Positions 25,612-33,608 of a stretch of DNA of 61,746 nucleotides are shown here, piece by piece. Source of the stretch: Spirochaetia bacterium (GTDB lineage: Bacteria; Spirochaetota; Leptospiria; Leptospirales; Leptonemataceae). Positions within the stretch are counted from its first letter, which is position 1. Every line of letters begins with the position of its first letter. Under the pieces are notes generated by a model. That model did no database searches, was not told where the DNA came from, and worked only from the letters and a program-made list of their open reading frames with translations. Location of the stretch: NCBI GenBank assembly GCA_009885105.1, contig VFLI01000028.1, positions 1-61,746 of the forward strand. The letters are read 5' to 3'. The position numbers and the translations under genes were made by a program.

Positions 25612-25995
25612 CTATTCGTAAAACTCCACATGCTTAAACAAAGAAAAATGTTTCCGATTCGTCGTCACGAGCAGGCAATGCTGCGAAACACAGGTGGCTG
25701 CGATCAAAATATCTTCATTGTCGATCGTTATTCCGGATTTCTTTAATTCCGTAAATAAACCGGCCGCCATTCGGGCAGTTTTCGCGTCCAGGTCGGCGAT
25801 ATCACAGAGTGTCAGAAATTTTTCGCGCTGTTCGAGATGTTTTTTCGAACTGACACCGGCAAATAATTCATAGACACTGATCGAAGAAATTACCGCCCGG
25901 CCGTCAATAAGCAATTTTTTTACAGTATTTGAATCTCCTCGATCGGCGAAAAAATCGATAATTGCCCCTGTATCGAGGATTACTTTTTTCTCCAA
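25612..25995 (-). CDS. vapC: PIN-domain toxin (VapC family)
   Basis: 127 aa. The PIN fold carries the acidic residues that bind metal for RNA cleavage: ILDTGAIIDF (Asp8, Asp14), VYELFAG (Glu) and NEDILIAATC with a following TTNRKHF. VapC toxins cut tRNA or rRNA to halt translation. It overlaps the antitoxin gene by 16 bases, the usual coupling for this module. Confidence 0.9.
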   Translation of the reverse strand: MEKKVILDTGAIIDFFADRGDSNTVKKLLIDGRAVISSISVYELFAGVSSKKHLEQREKFLTLCDIADLDAKTARMAAGLFTELKKSGITIDNEDILIAATCVSQHCLLVTTNRKHFSLFKHVEFYE

Positions 25996-26231
25996 TTCTG
26001 CCTCGCGCTCTTGATTCTTTTCATTTCCTCATTATATTCACCGGCGGAGAGACTCCCCGCCAGTGAATTCACGATTTTCTTTCTTCCCGGTTCGCCGGTG
26101 CGTTCTTTCGAATCGAAAAAGAATTCCAGCGCTTCGGTGATGATTGCCGAATATCCCTTAATATTACGCCGGGACGCCTCGCCCACAAGCTTCTGGCGGA
26201 GGGCGCGGGGTATTTCAATCGTCGTTCTCAT
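25980..26231 (-). CDS. vapB: VapB-type ribbon-helix-helix antitoxin
   Basis: 83 aa from ATG 26231. The N-terminus MRTTIEIPRALRQKL followed by a helix pair is the ribbon-helix-helix DNA-binding fold; the C-terminus (EYNEEMKRIKSARQNWRKK) would wrap the toxin. It neutralises VapC and represses its own promoter with it. The start codon has no strong Shine-Dalgarno sequence and lies five bases from a 28-bp palindrome, so the repressor would cover the start region. A longer frame beginning inside the palindrome is unlikely. Confidence 0.87.
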   Translation of the reverse strand: MRTTIEIPRALRQKLVGEASRRNIKGYSAIITEALEFFFDSKERTGEPGRKKIVNSLAGSLSAGEYNEEMKRIKSARQNWRKK

Positions 26232-26236
26232 AATAC

Positions 26237-26264
26237 CCATATACATGCATATGCATGTATATGG
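26237..26264. promoter_or_regulatory. VapBC operator: 28-bp perfect palindrome
   Basis: The block CCATATACATGCAT and its exact reverse complement form an uninterrupted 28-bp palindrome immediately upstream of vapB. Ribbon-helix-helix antitoxins bind such inverted repeats cooperatively. It is the only candidate control site for the module. Confidence 0.75.
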
Positions 26265-26276
26265 CAATCACAAACA

Positions 26277-26305
26277 AAAAAGCGAGGCAACCCGCCCCGC
26301 TTTTT
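26277..26305 (-). terminator. Intrinsic terminator between lipase and vapBC
   Basis: AAAAAGCG pairs with CGCTTTTT around a G+C-rich centre, giving a hairpin with T-rich ends in either direction. It ends transcription from the minus-strand lipase gene before the vapBC operator. Confidence 0.6.
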
Positions 26306-26334
26306 ACACTCTTCCATCTTTTTCTTAACGTTCA

Positions 26335-26407
26335 CATTGTGCAGGTTTCCTGGTGAGGAAGTCCGGCGCGTCTTCGCGACCGTCCGAACCAGGGAGCCTG
26401 CACAATG
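26335..26407 (-). ncRNA. Structured 3' element after lipase gene
   Basis: Arms of 20 nt (26335-26354 and 26388-26407) are complementary at 18 of 20 positions and enclose 33 nt with an inner hairpin CGCG-TCTT-CGCG. It begins four bases beyond the lipase stop and lies ahead of the terminator, so it would be the 3' end of the lipase mRNA. No T-run follows the stem on either strand, so it is not a plain terminator. Function unknown; it may stabilise the mRNA or be processed as a small RNA. Confidence 0.5.
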
Positions 26408-26410
26408 CTG

Positions 26411-27331
26411 CTATTGGTTTGCTTTGGCGTTGGTCGCCATTTTCAGATAATAGCCCTGTGCATCGTAGAAGTTCTGTCCCCAGTATCCCAGGTTTGTCGC
26501 TTCAAGATGATCGATCCCCGTTGTCAGGATGCCGTAGGAAGGGTATCCCATCCAGGTTCCCCATTTCTGTGACGAAACCGGAACCACGCCGTCATTGTCG
26601 CCGCCCTGGCCGTTGAACACGCCGCCGGTCCAGCAGATTGGATATGTCAGGACCATAATCGGATGCTGAATTGGATCCGCCCAGGCCATTTTGCTGCCGT
26701 AAGAGAAATACTTAATCGTACTCACGTTAGGCGTCGAAGTGTTGAATGAGGCCATCGCTCCCGTGGTCAATGATCGAGTCATGACAATTATGTCCTGCTG
26801 ACCGCCGTGATACACAAGCCTGCCGAACATATTGAGAACGGTTGCGACAAAAGGCTGCAACCAGCTCGGAATCACAGCCAGTCCGATATCGGCGATTGGA
26901 GAGCCGCGATGGACTGAGTTGATGGTGGTGATGCTTCTTACTTTAGAGGCCATGCCCAGATTGGTTACCATATAACGTGCTGTCAGACCGCCCTGCGAAT
27001 GTCCCATAATATGAACTTTTGTGTAACCATTGGCCGCCATCCAGGTGTTGATCTGACTTTTTAGCTGATTGCCGCGAAGAACATTGTCGTTCATGGCCGT
27101 CATTCCCGGCGTCAGCACCGGAACTCCCTGGGAGCGCAGATACGAATCCAGACCTCCCCAGTATTTCACGAGACCGCCTGCCAGGCCCTGAGTGTCGTCA
27201 AATCCCAGAATTCCGTGAGCCAGAACAATCGGATAGGCCCCTGTCAGAGGTTTGGATGAAGTTCCGCCGCCGCTTGCGAAAGCCGGCAGAAAAGAACTGA
27301 TAAGTAATGCGATGAGTAGTAGTTTTTTCAT
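26411..27331 (-). CDS. Secreted triacylglycerol lipase
   Basis: 306 aa with a signal peptide (MKKLLLIALLISSFLPAFA). The alpha/beta-hydrolase has the oxyanion segment PIVLAHGILGF (34-44), nucleophile Ser112 in GHSQGG, acid Asp in GGDNDGVVP (about 245-247) and His275 in GIDHLEATN. This matches family I (Pseudomonas/Burkholderia-type) true lipases, which hydrolyse long-chain triglycerides outside the cell. No lipase-specific foldase gene is nearby, as in members that fold unaided. It is followed by a structured 3' element and a terminator. Confidence 0.93.
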   Translation of the reverse strand: MKKLLLIALLISSFLPAFASGGGTSSKPLTGAYPIVLAHGILGFDDTQGLAGGLVKYWGGLDSYLRSQGVPVLTPGMTAMNDNVLRGNQLKSQINTWMAANGYTKVHIMGHSQGGLTARYMVTNLGMASKVRSITTINSVHRGSPIADIGLAVIPSWLQPFVATVLNMFGRLVYHGGQQDIIVMTRSLTTGAMASFNTSTPNVSTIKYFSYGSKMAWADPIQHPIMVLTYPICWTGGVFNGQGGDNDGVVPVSSQKWGTWMGYPSYGILTTGIDHLEATNLGYWGQNFYDAQGYYLKMATNAKANQ

Positions 27332-27573
27332 GAATGATCCTCTTTATGTAATCTCATTATTGCATGAATTGTGCCAGCCGGTGAATTTTCATGAAAATGT
27401 AAGCTTTCCCGAATCTTTTTCATCAGGAATGTCCGGAAGCCGGATCGATATCCAAGTTTCTGGAAGGAAAAGTAAAAAATATCAATTATAAACACAGATA
27501 GCTAAAATATAAGCACAAATAGAGTGCAGAAGTAGAAGTAAAAAAATGCCCACAAAAAAGCCATTGATCGGAA
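27332..27573. other. Gene-free lipase upstream region
   Basis: A+T-rich DNA upstream of the lipase start on the minus strand, with tracts such as AAAAATATCAATTATAAACACAG. It presumably holds the lipase promoter, but no confident box or operator is visible. Confidence 0.3.
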
Positions 27574-28183
27574 TCAAGCATTTTTATGCAAATTAACGGG
27601 TATGCTTTTGCAGAGAGTGGTTATTACTGTTGGGCGAACTCCGGTCAACCATACGATTTGGCATCCTTTCAAAAATTCATCAACGGAAACGGTTTCGCCC
27701 GTGCCGCCGAATCGGTCCTGCTCCAGATAGGTCACCGATGCCGGGTTCACGTTGATCAACTTCGCCGGGCAGTTGAATAAACACGGAAGCGTCCCAGACG
27801 GTCAGATCATAAATTCCGTTCTTCCAGCTTCTCATTCCAAAACATTCATAAACGGCCTGATGCACCTCGGGCGACGGCACGGCCGTGTTGTTTCTGACGG
27901 CCTGCAAAAGTCCCTTCCCGTCCGCCGCCTCTAAGATAGGCTTGAGAATTCCGTTTTCCGTTTCAGTAAAGCGATCGATTTGATCATACTCGCCGGTGTT
28001 CCCGATTCCCTGCTGCCGGTTTTCGTAATTGTAATAGACGCCGCTCAGGGGGCATTTGAGGAAACGGGCATGATACGGCTTTTCTTCCGGTCCAACGCCC
28101 ACGGGCGCCATTTTTTCAAACACCGGCGAATAGATTTCGTCATGATCATGTTGGAATTCACTCCTTGCCAGGCTCGGCAACAA
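27574..28183 (-). pseudogene. Probable frameshifted remnant of an unknown gene
   Basis: Two minus-strand frames read as one protein if joined near 27780. The first runs to ...GIYDLTVWDASVF and then degenerates; the other frame continues NCPAKLINVNPASVTYLEQDRFGG to a stop at 27574. The 5' part lacks an ATG (only TTG at 28183), so the start also seems lost. No family is recognised. The whole 27.3-28.4 kb interval has no intact gene, which fits decay. Confidence 0.35.
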
Positions 28184-28431
28184 TTTTTTGTCCCGTGCGG
28201 AAAATTCAGCCCAGCCTTAAAAAGTCTCCCTTCCCGCCAGCATCCGGTAGCAGCACTTATGCAGGTACGAGATTACCAGCGTGTTTTGGTATTGACGGGA
28301 AGGTTGCCGTATATCTATACCCTCAGTAGTTTCCTGTAAAATCAATCGCACCGCGACATGCCGCTGCATGTTCATCCGGGCTCTTACCGTTTGCGGGCTG
28401 ATCGGAGTTTTAGGAAGTGGAGTGAGGCGGC

Positions 28432-29517
28432 ATGGCGGGCGCAGATGAGACATCATTGTCGGAAGAGGCGAGCGCTCTTCTTTCCGATCTGGGCTGGACG
28501 AAAGCGCGTCAACGCGAATTGGCGCGGAAATTTCCAGACACCAGACCGGGCAGAATCGTCAATCTCTCCAGGGGCAGACATCTCTCGTTGACCGCAGCCG
28601 GTTACGTGTGGGGTCCTCTGCCGCGAACTGACACGCCATCGTCCGCCTGGCTGGCCGTTGGCGACTGGGTGGCTCTGACCGACGCGGGTCGGATTGCCGG
28701 GCTCCTGGATCGCGCCACAGTGCTTTCACGAAAGGTTCCGGGCGATGTTGTGCGGGAACAGTTGATTGCCGCCAATATTGACTATGCCTTCATAATTCAG
28801 GGACTGGACGGCGATTTCAATCTGCGACGGATTGAACGGACGATCGCGCTCGTCCGGGCGGGCGGAGCAATGCCGATCGTCATTCTGACCAAAGAGGACC
28901 TGGCAGGCGATCTTGCCGAACAGATAAGCCTGGCGCGTCGTGCCGCCGGTGGCGCGACGGTGCTGTCGGTCTGTGTTCCGCGGAACAGCGGCATCGGCGC
29001 TGTGCGAAATCTGATCGGACCGGGGACGACAGTCGTCTTTCTGGGTTCGTCCGGCGCGGGTAAATCGACGCTTATCAATGCGCTCCTTGGCTGGGAAATT
29101 CAGAAAACGGCCGCTGTTCGCGGCGACGATTCCAGAGGCCGCCACACCACGACCTCGCGGCGCATGTTCAGACTTGATACCGGCGGCTTCGTCATCGACA
29201 ATCCCGGAATGCGGGAACTTCAGCTCTGGGAAGCGGACTCCGGCGTGGCAGACGCCTTTCCGGACATCGCCGAACTCGCACGCTCATGCCGCTTCCGCGA
29301 CTGCCGGCACTCGGCCGAGCCGGACTGCGCTGTCACGCAGGCCGTCGTAGACTGCGTGCTGGATGCGGCGCGGTTTGAGAGCTACCGTAAACTGGTCCAT
29401 GAAACCGAAGCCATGTCCCAGCGCGAAAAGCTCAAAGGCAAAGATTCAAAAGCTGCCAAAAATATTTCCCGCGCAATTCGTGAACTTCCCAAACGAAAGC
29501 GACTGTCGGACGTCTGA
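28432..29517 (+). CDS. rsgA: Ribosome small subunit-dependent GTPase RsgA
   Basis: 361 aa, with GAGG before the start. An N-terminal OB-fold region is followed by a circularly permuted GTPase with G4-like LTKED, the P-loop GSSGAGKSTLINAL, G2 loop GRHTTTSR and G3 DNPGM, so the motif order is G4-G1-G3. The C-terminal zinc site is CRFRDCRHSAEPDC. RsgA checks late 30S subunit assembly and releases RbfA, using GTP hydrolysis stimulated by the subunit. The Lys/Arg-rich tail would bind rRNA. Confidence 0.96.
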   Translation: MAGADETSLSEEASALLSDLGWTKARQRELARKFPDTRPGRIVNLSRGRHLSLTAAGYVWGPLPRTDTPSSAWLAVGDWVALTDAGRIAGLLDRATVLSRKVPGDVVREQLIAANIDYAFIIQGLDGDFNLRRIERTIALVRAGGAMPIVILTKEDLAGDLAEQISLARRAAGGATVLSVCVPRNSGIGAVRNLIGPGTTVVFLGSSGAGKSTLINALLGWEIQKTAAVRGDDSRGRHTTTSRRMFRLDTGGFVIDNPGMRELQLWEADSGVADAFPDIAELARSCRFRDCRHSAEPDCAVTQAVVDCVLDAARFESYRKLVHETEAMSQREKLKGKDSKAAKNISRAIRELPKRKRLSDV

Positions 29518-29934
29518 CCGTAATCGGCGGGGTCATGAATCGCGCCTTTTTTTAAGCAGCGCCAGCCAGTTTTTTCAGTTGAAAGTAAAGCTCCGGGAAG
29601 TCTCTGTTTTTCTTTTCGGAAACGCCGCTTTCTATCAAATATTACTATATCCGGGATTTCAATATGTTAATTTTCGTGTTGACGAATTTCCGTCGGCAGC
29701 GTGGCGATCCTTTCCTGGAAATTCTAAAAAGAGAAGGACTGGAGATCACATTGACTCGGTGAAACCGGCAGTTCGTTTTTATCCTCTCAGCGCATGAATT
29801 TTAGCCCCCGGCCTTCCAAAGTCTCCCGGACATCCTGCAAGAATCTTATATTATCATTTATGTACGCCGTAAGTATTGTCTTATCAAACAAATTTACCAT
29901 TGACACCGATACCTGAGAACAGAGCCTTATCCAA
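29518..29934. other. 417-bp intergenic stretch, no gene seen
   Basis: No frame with coding character. A+T content rises towards 29850-29930, where the apt promoter probably lies (TTGACA at 29905 region), but no pair of boxes with good spacing can be fixed. No conserved riboswitch or strong terminator hairpin is recognised. Confidence 0.4.
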
Positions 29935-30477
29935 ATGGACGCAGACCGCAATTATATCAAATCTTTTGTTCGAACCGTGCCTGATTGGCCGGAAAAAGGA
30001 GTCATGTTCCGGGATATCACCCCGATTTTTCAGAATGCAAAAGCGCTCCGGGGCACAATGGATGCTTTTGCTCAGCGTTATATAAGCCAGAATGTGGACA
30101 TAATCGCCGGCATTGATGCGCGGGGATTTCTGCTGGGTGTTACCATTGCTTACGAATTGAACTGTGGATTCATCCCGATCCGTAAAAAAGGCAAGCTTCC
30201 CTATAAAACCTACAGTGAAGAGTACACTCTGGAGTACGGATCGGCGGCGATAGAAGTCCATACGGATGCCTGCCCAAAGGGCAGCCGTGTTGTTCTCTTT
30301 GACGATTTGATTGCAACGGGCGGGACGATGGTCGCAGCGGCCAAATTGATCCAGCGTATGGGTGGAGTGATTCATGAGGCCGCGGCCATCATTGATCTGC
30401 CGGATCTCGGCGGATCCAGAAAAATCCTGGATATGGGTGTCCCCGTGCATGCTCTTCTCAGCTTCGAAGGACATTGA
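29935..30477 (+). CDS. apt: Adenine phosphoribosyltransferase
   Basis: 180 aa. It has the Apt motifs IPDWPEKGVMFRDITP-like (residues 15-31), the GIDARGF loop, RKKGKLPYKT and the PRPP-binding loop VVLFDDLIATGGTM. It salvages adenine to AMP with PRPP. Length and motif order are standard. The gene is followed by a small exported-protein gene whose 5' end consists of dispersed repeats. Confidence 0.96.
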   Translation: MDADRNYIKSFVRTVPDWPEKGVMFRDITPIFQNAKALRGTMDAFAQRYISQNVDIIAGIDARGFLLGVTIAYELNCGFIPIRKKGKLPYKTYSEEYTLEYGSAAIEVHTDACPKGSRVVLFDDLIATGGTMVAAAKLIQRMGGVIHEAAAIIDLPDLGGSRKILDMGVPVHALLSFEGH

Positions 30478-30496
30478 GTTGTGCGTGTCGATTGGC

Positions 30497-30546
30497 AAAT
30501 TTCACCGCCGAGGCGCAGAGCAAGATGAGAATGAAGGAAAAGAAAA
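30497..30546 (-). repeat. Dispersed CTCTGCG-type repeat, inverted copy
   Basis: On the minus strand it reads ...TTGCTCTGCGCCTCGGCGGTGAAAT, the same family as 19681-19720. It forms an imperfect inverted pair with 30596-30644 and covers the start codon region of the next gene. Confidence 0.6.
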
Positions 30547-31031
30547 AACAGAACGACTCAACAAACGTTCCGGGACGATTGTTCACTTCGTCTCGTTCCT
30601 TTTCTTCTCTTCTCGGCGTCCTTCTCGTTCTCTGCGTCTCTGCGATTGATTTCTTTCTATTTCCACTGTCCGATCATTCGTTATTCGCACAACCGGCGGC
30701 GGCTCTGCCCACATACGCAGCTCTTCTGGAAAAACTGCCGGATCTCTGGAAAAAACGCTATCCTGTGGCCGCTGATCGGTTCGTTCCAAATCCGGAAAGC
30801 CGCGGTGTTCTTACGGCGCTTCTGGAAGGCCGTCGCATTTACTATTACCAGTTTACCGCTGTGCTGCCCAGGCCGCGCCGTCAGGAAGACGGATCGATGC
30901 AGAACCAGGGAGATAGAAGCGTGGAGCTCTGGGTCCGATTTCGCAGCTGGGAAACAGAGGCCTTTGATCTGACATTTGTGCGAAGAGACCGTCTCCCCGG
31001 CGCCGATTTCCGGTGGATAAAACAACCCTGA
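30525..31031 (+). CDS. Small exported protein with repeat-derived signal peptide
   Basis: ATG 30525 (or 30531) is the first reasonable start; an upstream TTG at 30474 overlaps the apt stop. The 168-aa product has a basic N-region (MRMKEKKKQ), a hydrophobic core LLGVLLVLCVSAIDFFLF encoded by a dispersed repeat, then a probable cleavage site near LFAQPAAA. The mature part (about 110 aa) has a DLWKKRYPVAADRF segment and ends in FDLTFVRRDRLPG. No family is recognised. By signal peptide it is periplasmic or outer-membrane associated. Confidence 0.55.
   Translation: MRMKEKKKQNDSTNVPGRLFTSSRSFSSLLGVLLVLCVSAIDFFLFPLSDHSLFAQPAAALPTYAALLEKLPDLWKKRYPVAADRFVPNPESRGVLTALLEGRRIYYYQFTAVLPRPRRQEDGSMQNQGDRSVELWVRFRSWETEAFDLTFVRRDRLPGADFRWIKQP
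30596..30644 (+). repeat. Dispersed CTCTGCG-type repeat inside a signal-peptide coding region
   Basis: Contains CTTCTCGTTCTCTGCGTCTC and ends TGCG; it is the same family as 19681-19720. In the frame of the host gene it encodes the hydrophobic stretch LGVLLVLCVSA. Confidence 0.65.
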
Positions 31032-31070
31032 AAGGGCGAATTAACGCTAAAATATCAATACAGTAAGCAA

Positions 31071-31100
31071 ATTCGCGTTCATTGGCGTCCATTAGCGGTT
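31071..31100 (+). repeat. Dispersed TTCGCGTTCATT-type repeat
   Basis: ATTCGCGTTCATTGGCGTCC followed by ATTAGCGG is a tandem of related heptamer-like units. A partial inverted copy (GCGAATTAACGCTAA) lies at 31037-31051. It lies just upstream of the UDP-glucose pyrophosphorylase start. Confidence 0.5.
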
Positions 31101-31153
31101 TCTTCCTCCGGAAAAATAGTAGAAAAACTATCAGTGGTCAGAGAATTTCGACT

Positions 31154-32551
31154 ATGGACTATCAAAAAGCATCAGAAGCAATCCGATCACGCATGCAGGA
31201 TCAAAAAATTCACACGGATGTGATCGAAGAATTTTTGCGTCGTGTTTCTCTGATCGCGGAGGGCTATTCCGGAAAAATTCCCTGGAATGAAATAGGCGAT
31301 CTAAATACAGAAGATTCTGTGAGGCTGGAAGAACTGCCGGCCGGCCGTGCGCATAAAATGCGGGACCTGCTTGTCGTCAAGCTCAACGGAGGACTGGGAA
31401 CCTCGATGGGCCTCTCGAAGGCCAAATCACTCATCAACATCAAGAATCAAAAATCATTTCTTGAGATCACTCTGGATCAGATGACTGCAGCCCGCGTCCG
31501 GTACGGCGCCATACCGCTGATTCTCATGAATTCATTCAACACGCGCGAGGACACTCTCGCGCAGCCCGGCGTGAAAGAAATCAACCTGACCTGCCCGGGT
31601 TCGATCCCGGTGGATTTTATGCAGAACATGGTGCCCCGGATACGAGTTTCCGATCTGATGCCCGTCGGCGACGGTTCGTCCGAATCGTGGTGTCCGCCGG
31701 GCCACGGCGATATTTATCTTTCCTTGAAGATCACAGGCATTCTCGATCAGTTGCTTGCGTCCGGGTACAGAACAGCTTTTCTCTCCAACGGCGACAATCT
31801 CGGGGCCGTTATAGATGAGAGAATTTATTCATATCTGTCCGGCGAAAAACTGGATTACTGCGCGGAGGTGACGCCCAAAACGATTTCCGACTTGAAAGGC
31901 GGCGTTCTTTACCGGCGCATCATGGAAAAAGGAGAGACCGGACACATCGAGCTTCTGGAAACGGCGCAGGTGGAAAACGCGCATTTAAAAGATTTTCAGG
32001 ACGTGAAACGATTCGCGTATTTTAATATAAACAATCTCTGGATCAATCTTGAGTCGCTCCGCGACAGGCTGAAAAAAGGAAATTTCAATCTTTCTCTGAT
32101 CGTCAATCCGAAAGAAACCGGCGGCGAAAAAGTGCTTCAGCTGGAAACGGCGATGGGTTCGGCCGTCGGCCAGTTTGAAAGATCGCGCGTCATAATTGTT
32201 CCGCGCGAGAGATTTTCGCCGGTTAAAACCTGCGCCGATCTTCTGGTTCGCCGCAGCGATGCCTGTATTCTTCGCGAAAAGGATCTTTCGCTTGTGATTC
32301 ATCCGGATCGCAAAGAGGATCCGGAGGTTATTCTGGACGGGAACTATAAAAACATCAACGATTTTGACGCGCTGTTTCCGGTCGTGCCTTCTCTTCTCCG
32401 GGCCGGAAAGTTCGAGGTGCAGGGACCGGTGATGTTTGACCGGCCGGTGGAAATCCGCGGCAATGTAAAAATCGTCAATACGGGCAAGAATGCAGCGCAG
32501 ATCAGCAAATCGGCAAAGACTGTGTTTGAAAACGAGACTGTGGAGCTGTAA
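31154..32551 (+). CDS. UTP-glucose-1-phosphate uridylyltransferase, UDPGP (eukaryotic-type) family
   Basis: 465 aa from ATG 31154; the longer frame begins in a repeat. It carries the UDPGP motifs VVKLNGGLGTSMGLSKAKS (nucleotide loop), PLILMNSFNTREDT, the WCPPGHGDIYLSL motif, AFLSNGDNLGA and a left-handed beta-helix C-terminus. It makes UDP-glucose from UTP and glucose-1-phosphate for envelope glycans. The eukaryotic-like family differs from bacterial GalU and is found in several spirochaetes and other bacteria. It is convergent with plsC. Confidence 0.93.
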   Translation: MDYQKASEAIRSRMQDQKIHTDVIEEFLRRVSLIAEGYSGKIPWNEIGDLNTEDSVRLEELPAGRAHKMRDLLVVKLNGGLGTSMGLSKAKSLINIKNQKSFLEITLDQMTAARVRYGAIPLILMNSFNTREDTLAQPGVKEINLTCPGSIPVDFMQNMVPRIRVSDLMPVGDGSSESWCPPGHGDIYLSLKITGILDQLLASGYRTAFLSNGDNLGAVIDERIYSYLSGEKLDYCAEVTPKTISDLKGGVLYRRIMEKGETGHIELLETAQVENAHLKDFQDVKRFAYFNINNLWINLESLRDRLKKGNFNLSLIVNPKETGGEKVLQLETAMGSAVGQFERSRVIIVPRERFSPVKTCADLLVRRSDACILREKDLSLVIHPDRKEDPEVILDGNYKNINDFDALFPVVPSLLRAGKFEVQGPVMFDRPVEIRGNVKIVNTGKNAAQISKSAKTVFENETVEL

Positions 32552-32568
32552 TCGGATTTTTGCGAAAA

Positions 32569-33405
32569 TCAGCGATACAGTTGAACGCCGACATCTTCTC
32601 CAATGCGTATATTCACGCGTTCCAGTTCATTCTGACGCGCAAAGTGTTCCAGGATAGGCGCCTCAATGATATTCCGAACATGCAGGGAAAGTTCCTCTGC
32701 GCTCATTGCCTCGTATTCTTCCGGAGCGATCGGATCATGCACATGCACATGCACGGCGCCCGGATATATGCGAGGCATGAAGTTCTGCGGTTGATCCGGA
32801 ATGGCATCGTGCGTTCCCCAGATGGAGATCGGCTGGATTGTCACGTTTGATTTTTTTGCCAGTATGAAACTGCCCTTTTTAAACGGAATCATTCTCCCGT
32901 CTTTGGTCCCTATCGTGCCTTCCGGAAACATGATGATCGATTTGCCAGCTCTAATCTGTGCCGCTGCCTGCATGAGGGACTGCAGTGATTTTTTCTTGTC
33001 TCCTCTCTCAACGGGAATATAACCGGCTCCGGCCATGGCCGACCCTACAACCGGGATACGAAACAGAGACGCTTTTGCCATCCATCGGAATTGCTTACTC
33101 AGAAAACTATACATCACTAAAATATCCTGCATGCCCTGGTGGTTTGACAGGACGATGGCCGTATCGCTTTTATATAATTTTTCTTTACCATGGACTGTAA
33201 TACGGACACCGGATATGAATGCCATTGTCCTTCCCCAGGCCCGGGCGACATGATGGACTGCATTGGAAGCTCGAAGCAGAGCCAGGGAATTCGCCGCCAC
33301 ACCGATTACAAGTGTGGATAGTATCATCAAAAACCAGATGCAGAACGATCGGATTGTATCCCAGAAGATGAGAATCTGACTTTTCCCGATTGCAATTCTA
33401 TTCAT
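32569..33405 (-). CDS. plsC: 1-acyl-sn-glycerol-3-phosphate acyltransferase (PlsC family)
   Basis: The start at ATG 33405 has GGAGA six bases upstream. The 278-aa protein has an N-terminal membrane segment (SFCIWFLMILSTLVIGVAA), the acyltransferase motif NHQGMQD (HxxxxD catalytic pair), YIPVERGDKKKS and MFPEGTIG. By family it acylates lysophosphatidate to phosphatidate in phospholipid synthesis at the inner membrane. It is divergent from a TetR regulator and shares its control region, so lipid-responsive control is plausible. Confidence 0.9.
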   Translation of the reverse strand: MNRIAIGKSQILIFWDTIRSFCIWFLMILSTLVIGVAANSLALLRASNAVHHVARAWGRTMAFISGVRITVHGKEKLYKSDTAIVLSNHQGMQDILVMYSFLSKQFRWMAKASLFRIPVVGSAMAGAGYIPVERGDKKKSLQSLMQAAAQIRAGKSIIMFPEGTIGTKDGRMIPFKKGSFILAKKSNVTIQPISIWGTHDAIPDQPQNFMPRIYPGAVHVHVHDPIAPEEYEAMSAEELSLHVRNIIEAPILEHFARQNELERVNIRIGEDVGVQLYR

Positions 33406-33516
33406 ACGTATTCTCCATTGCATAACTGCCGTCGTTTATTCCTTATTTAGAAGTAAATAATATTGACGGCAGCGCTCGCAGTTTTAACTGTTCAATTTTG
33501 GACGCAATTCCTATAT

Positions 33517-33533
33517 TTGAACACTGTGTTCAA
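33517..33533. promoter_or_regulatory. Operator-like palindrome between plsC and tetR
   Basis: TTGAACACTGTGTTCAA is a perfect 8+1+8 inverted repeat lying 76 bases before the TetR start and 112 bases from the plsC start. A further half site TGTTCAA occurs at 33489-33495. TetR-family regulators typically bind such sites beside their own gene. Confidence 0.6.
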
Positions 33534-33608
33534 GTTTGTGCCGGGCCGGTTTTCTGTCAAGCGGTACATTTGAAAAAAAGCAGAGTATTGCGCAATATTG
33601 AGGTGGCT

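Noticed and set aside
26351..26366. GAGGAAGTCCGG resembling the conserved RNase P RNA P4 segment
   Set aside because: The surrounding 73 bases form a simple long stem; the other conserved RNase P regions are absent.
31593..31610. T-arm-like sequence CCCGGGTTCGATCCCGG suggesting a tRNA
   Set aside because: It lies inside the conserved UDP-glucose pyrophosphorylase coding frame, with no acceptor or anticodon arm around it.
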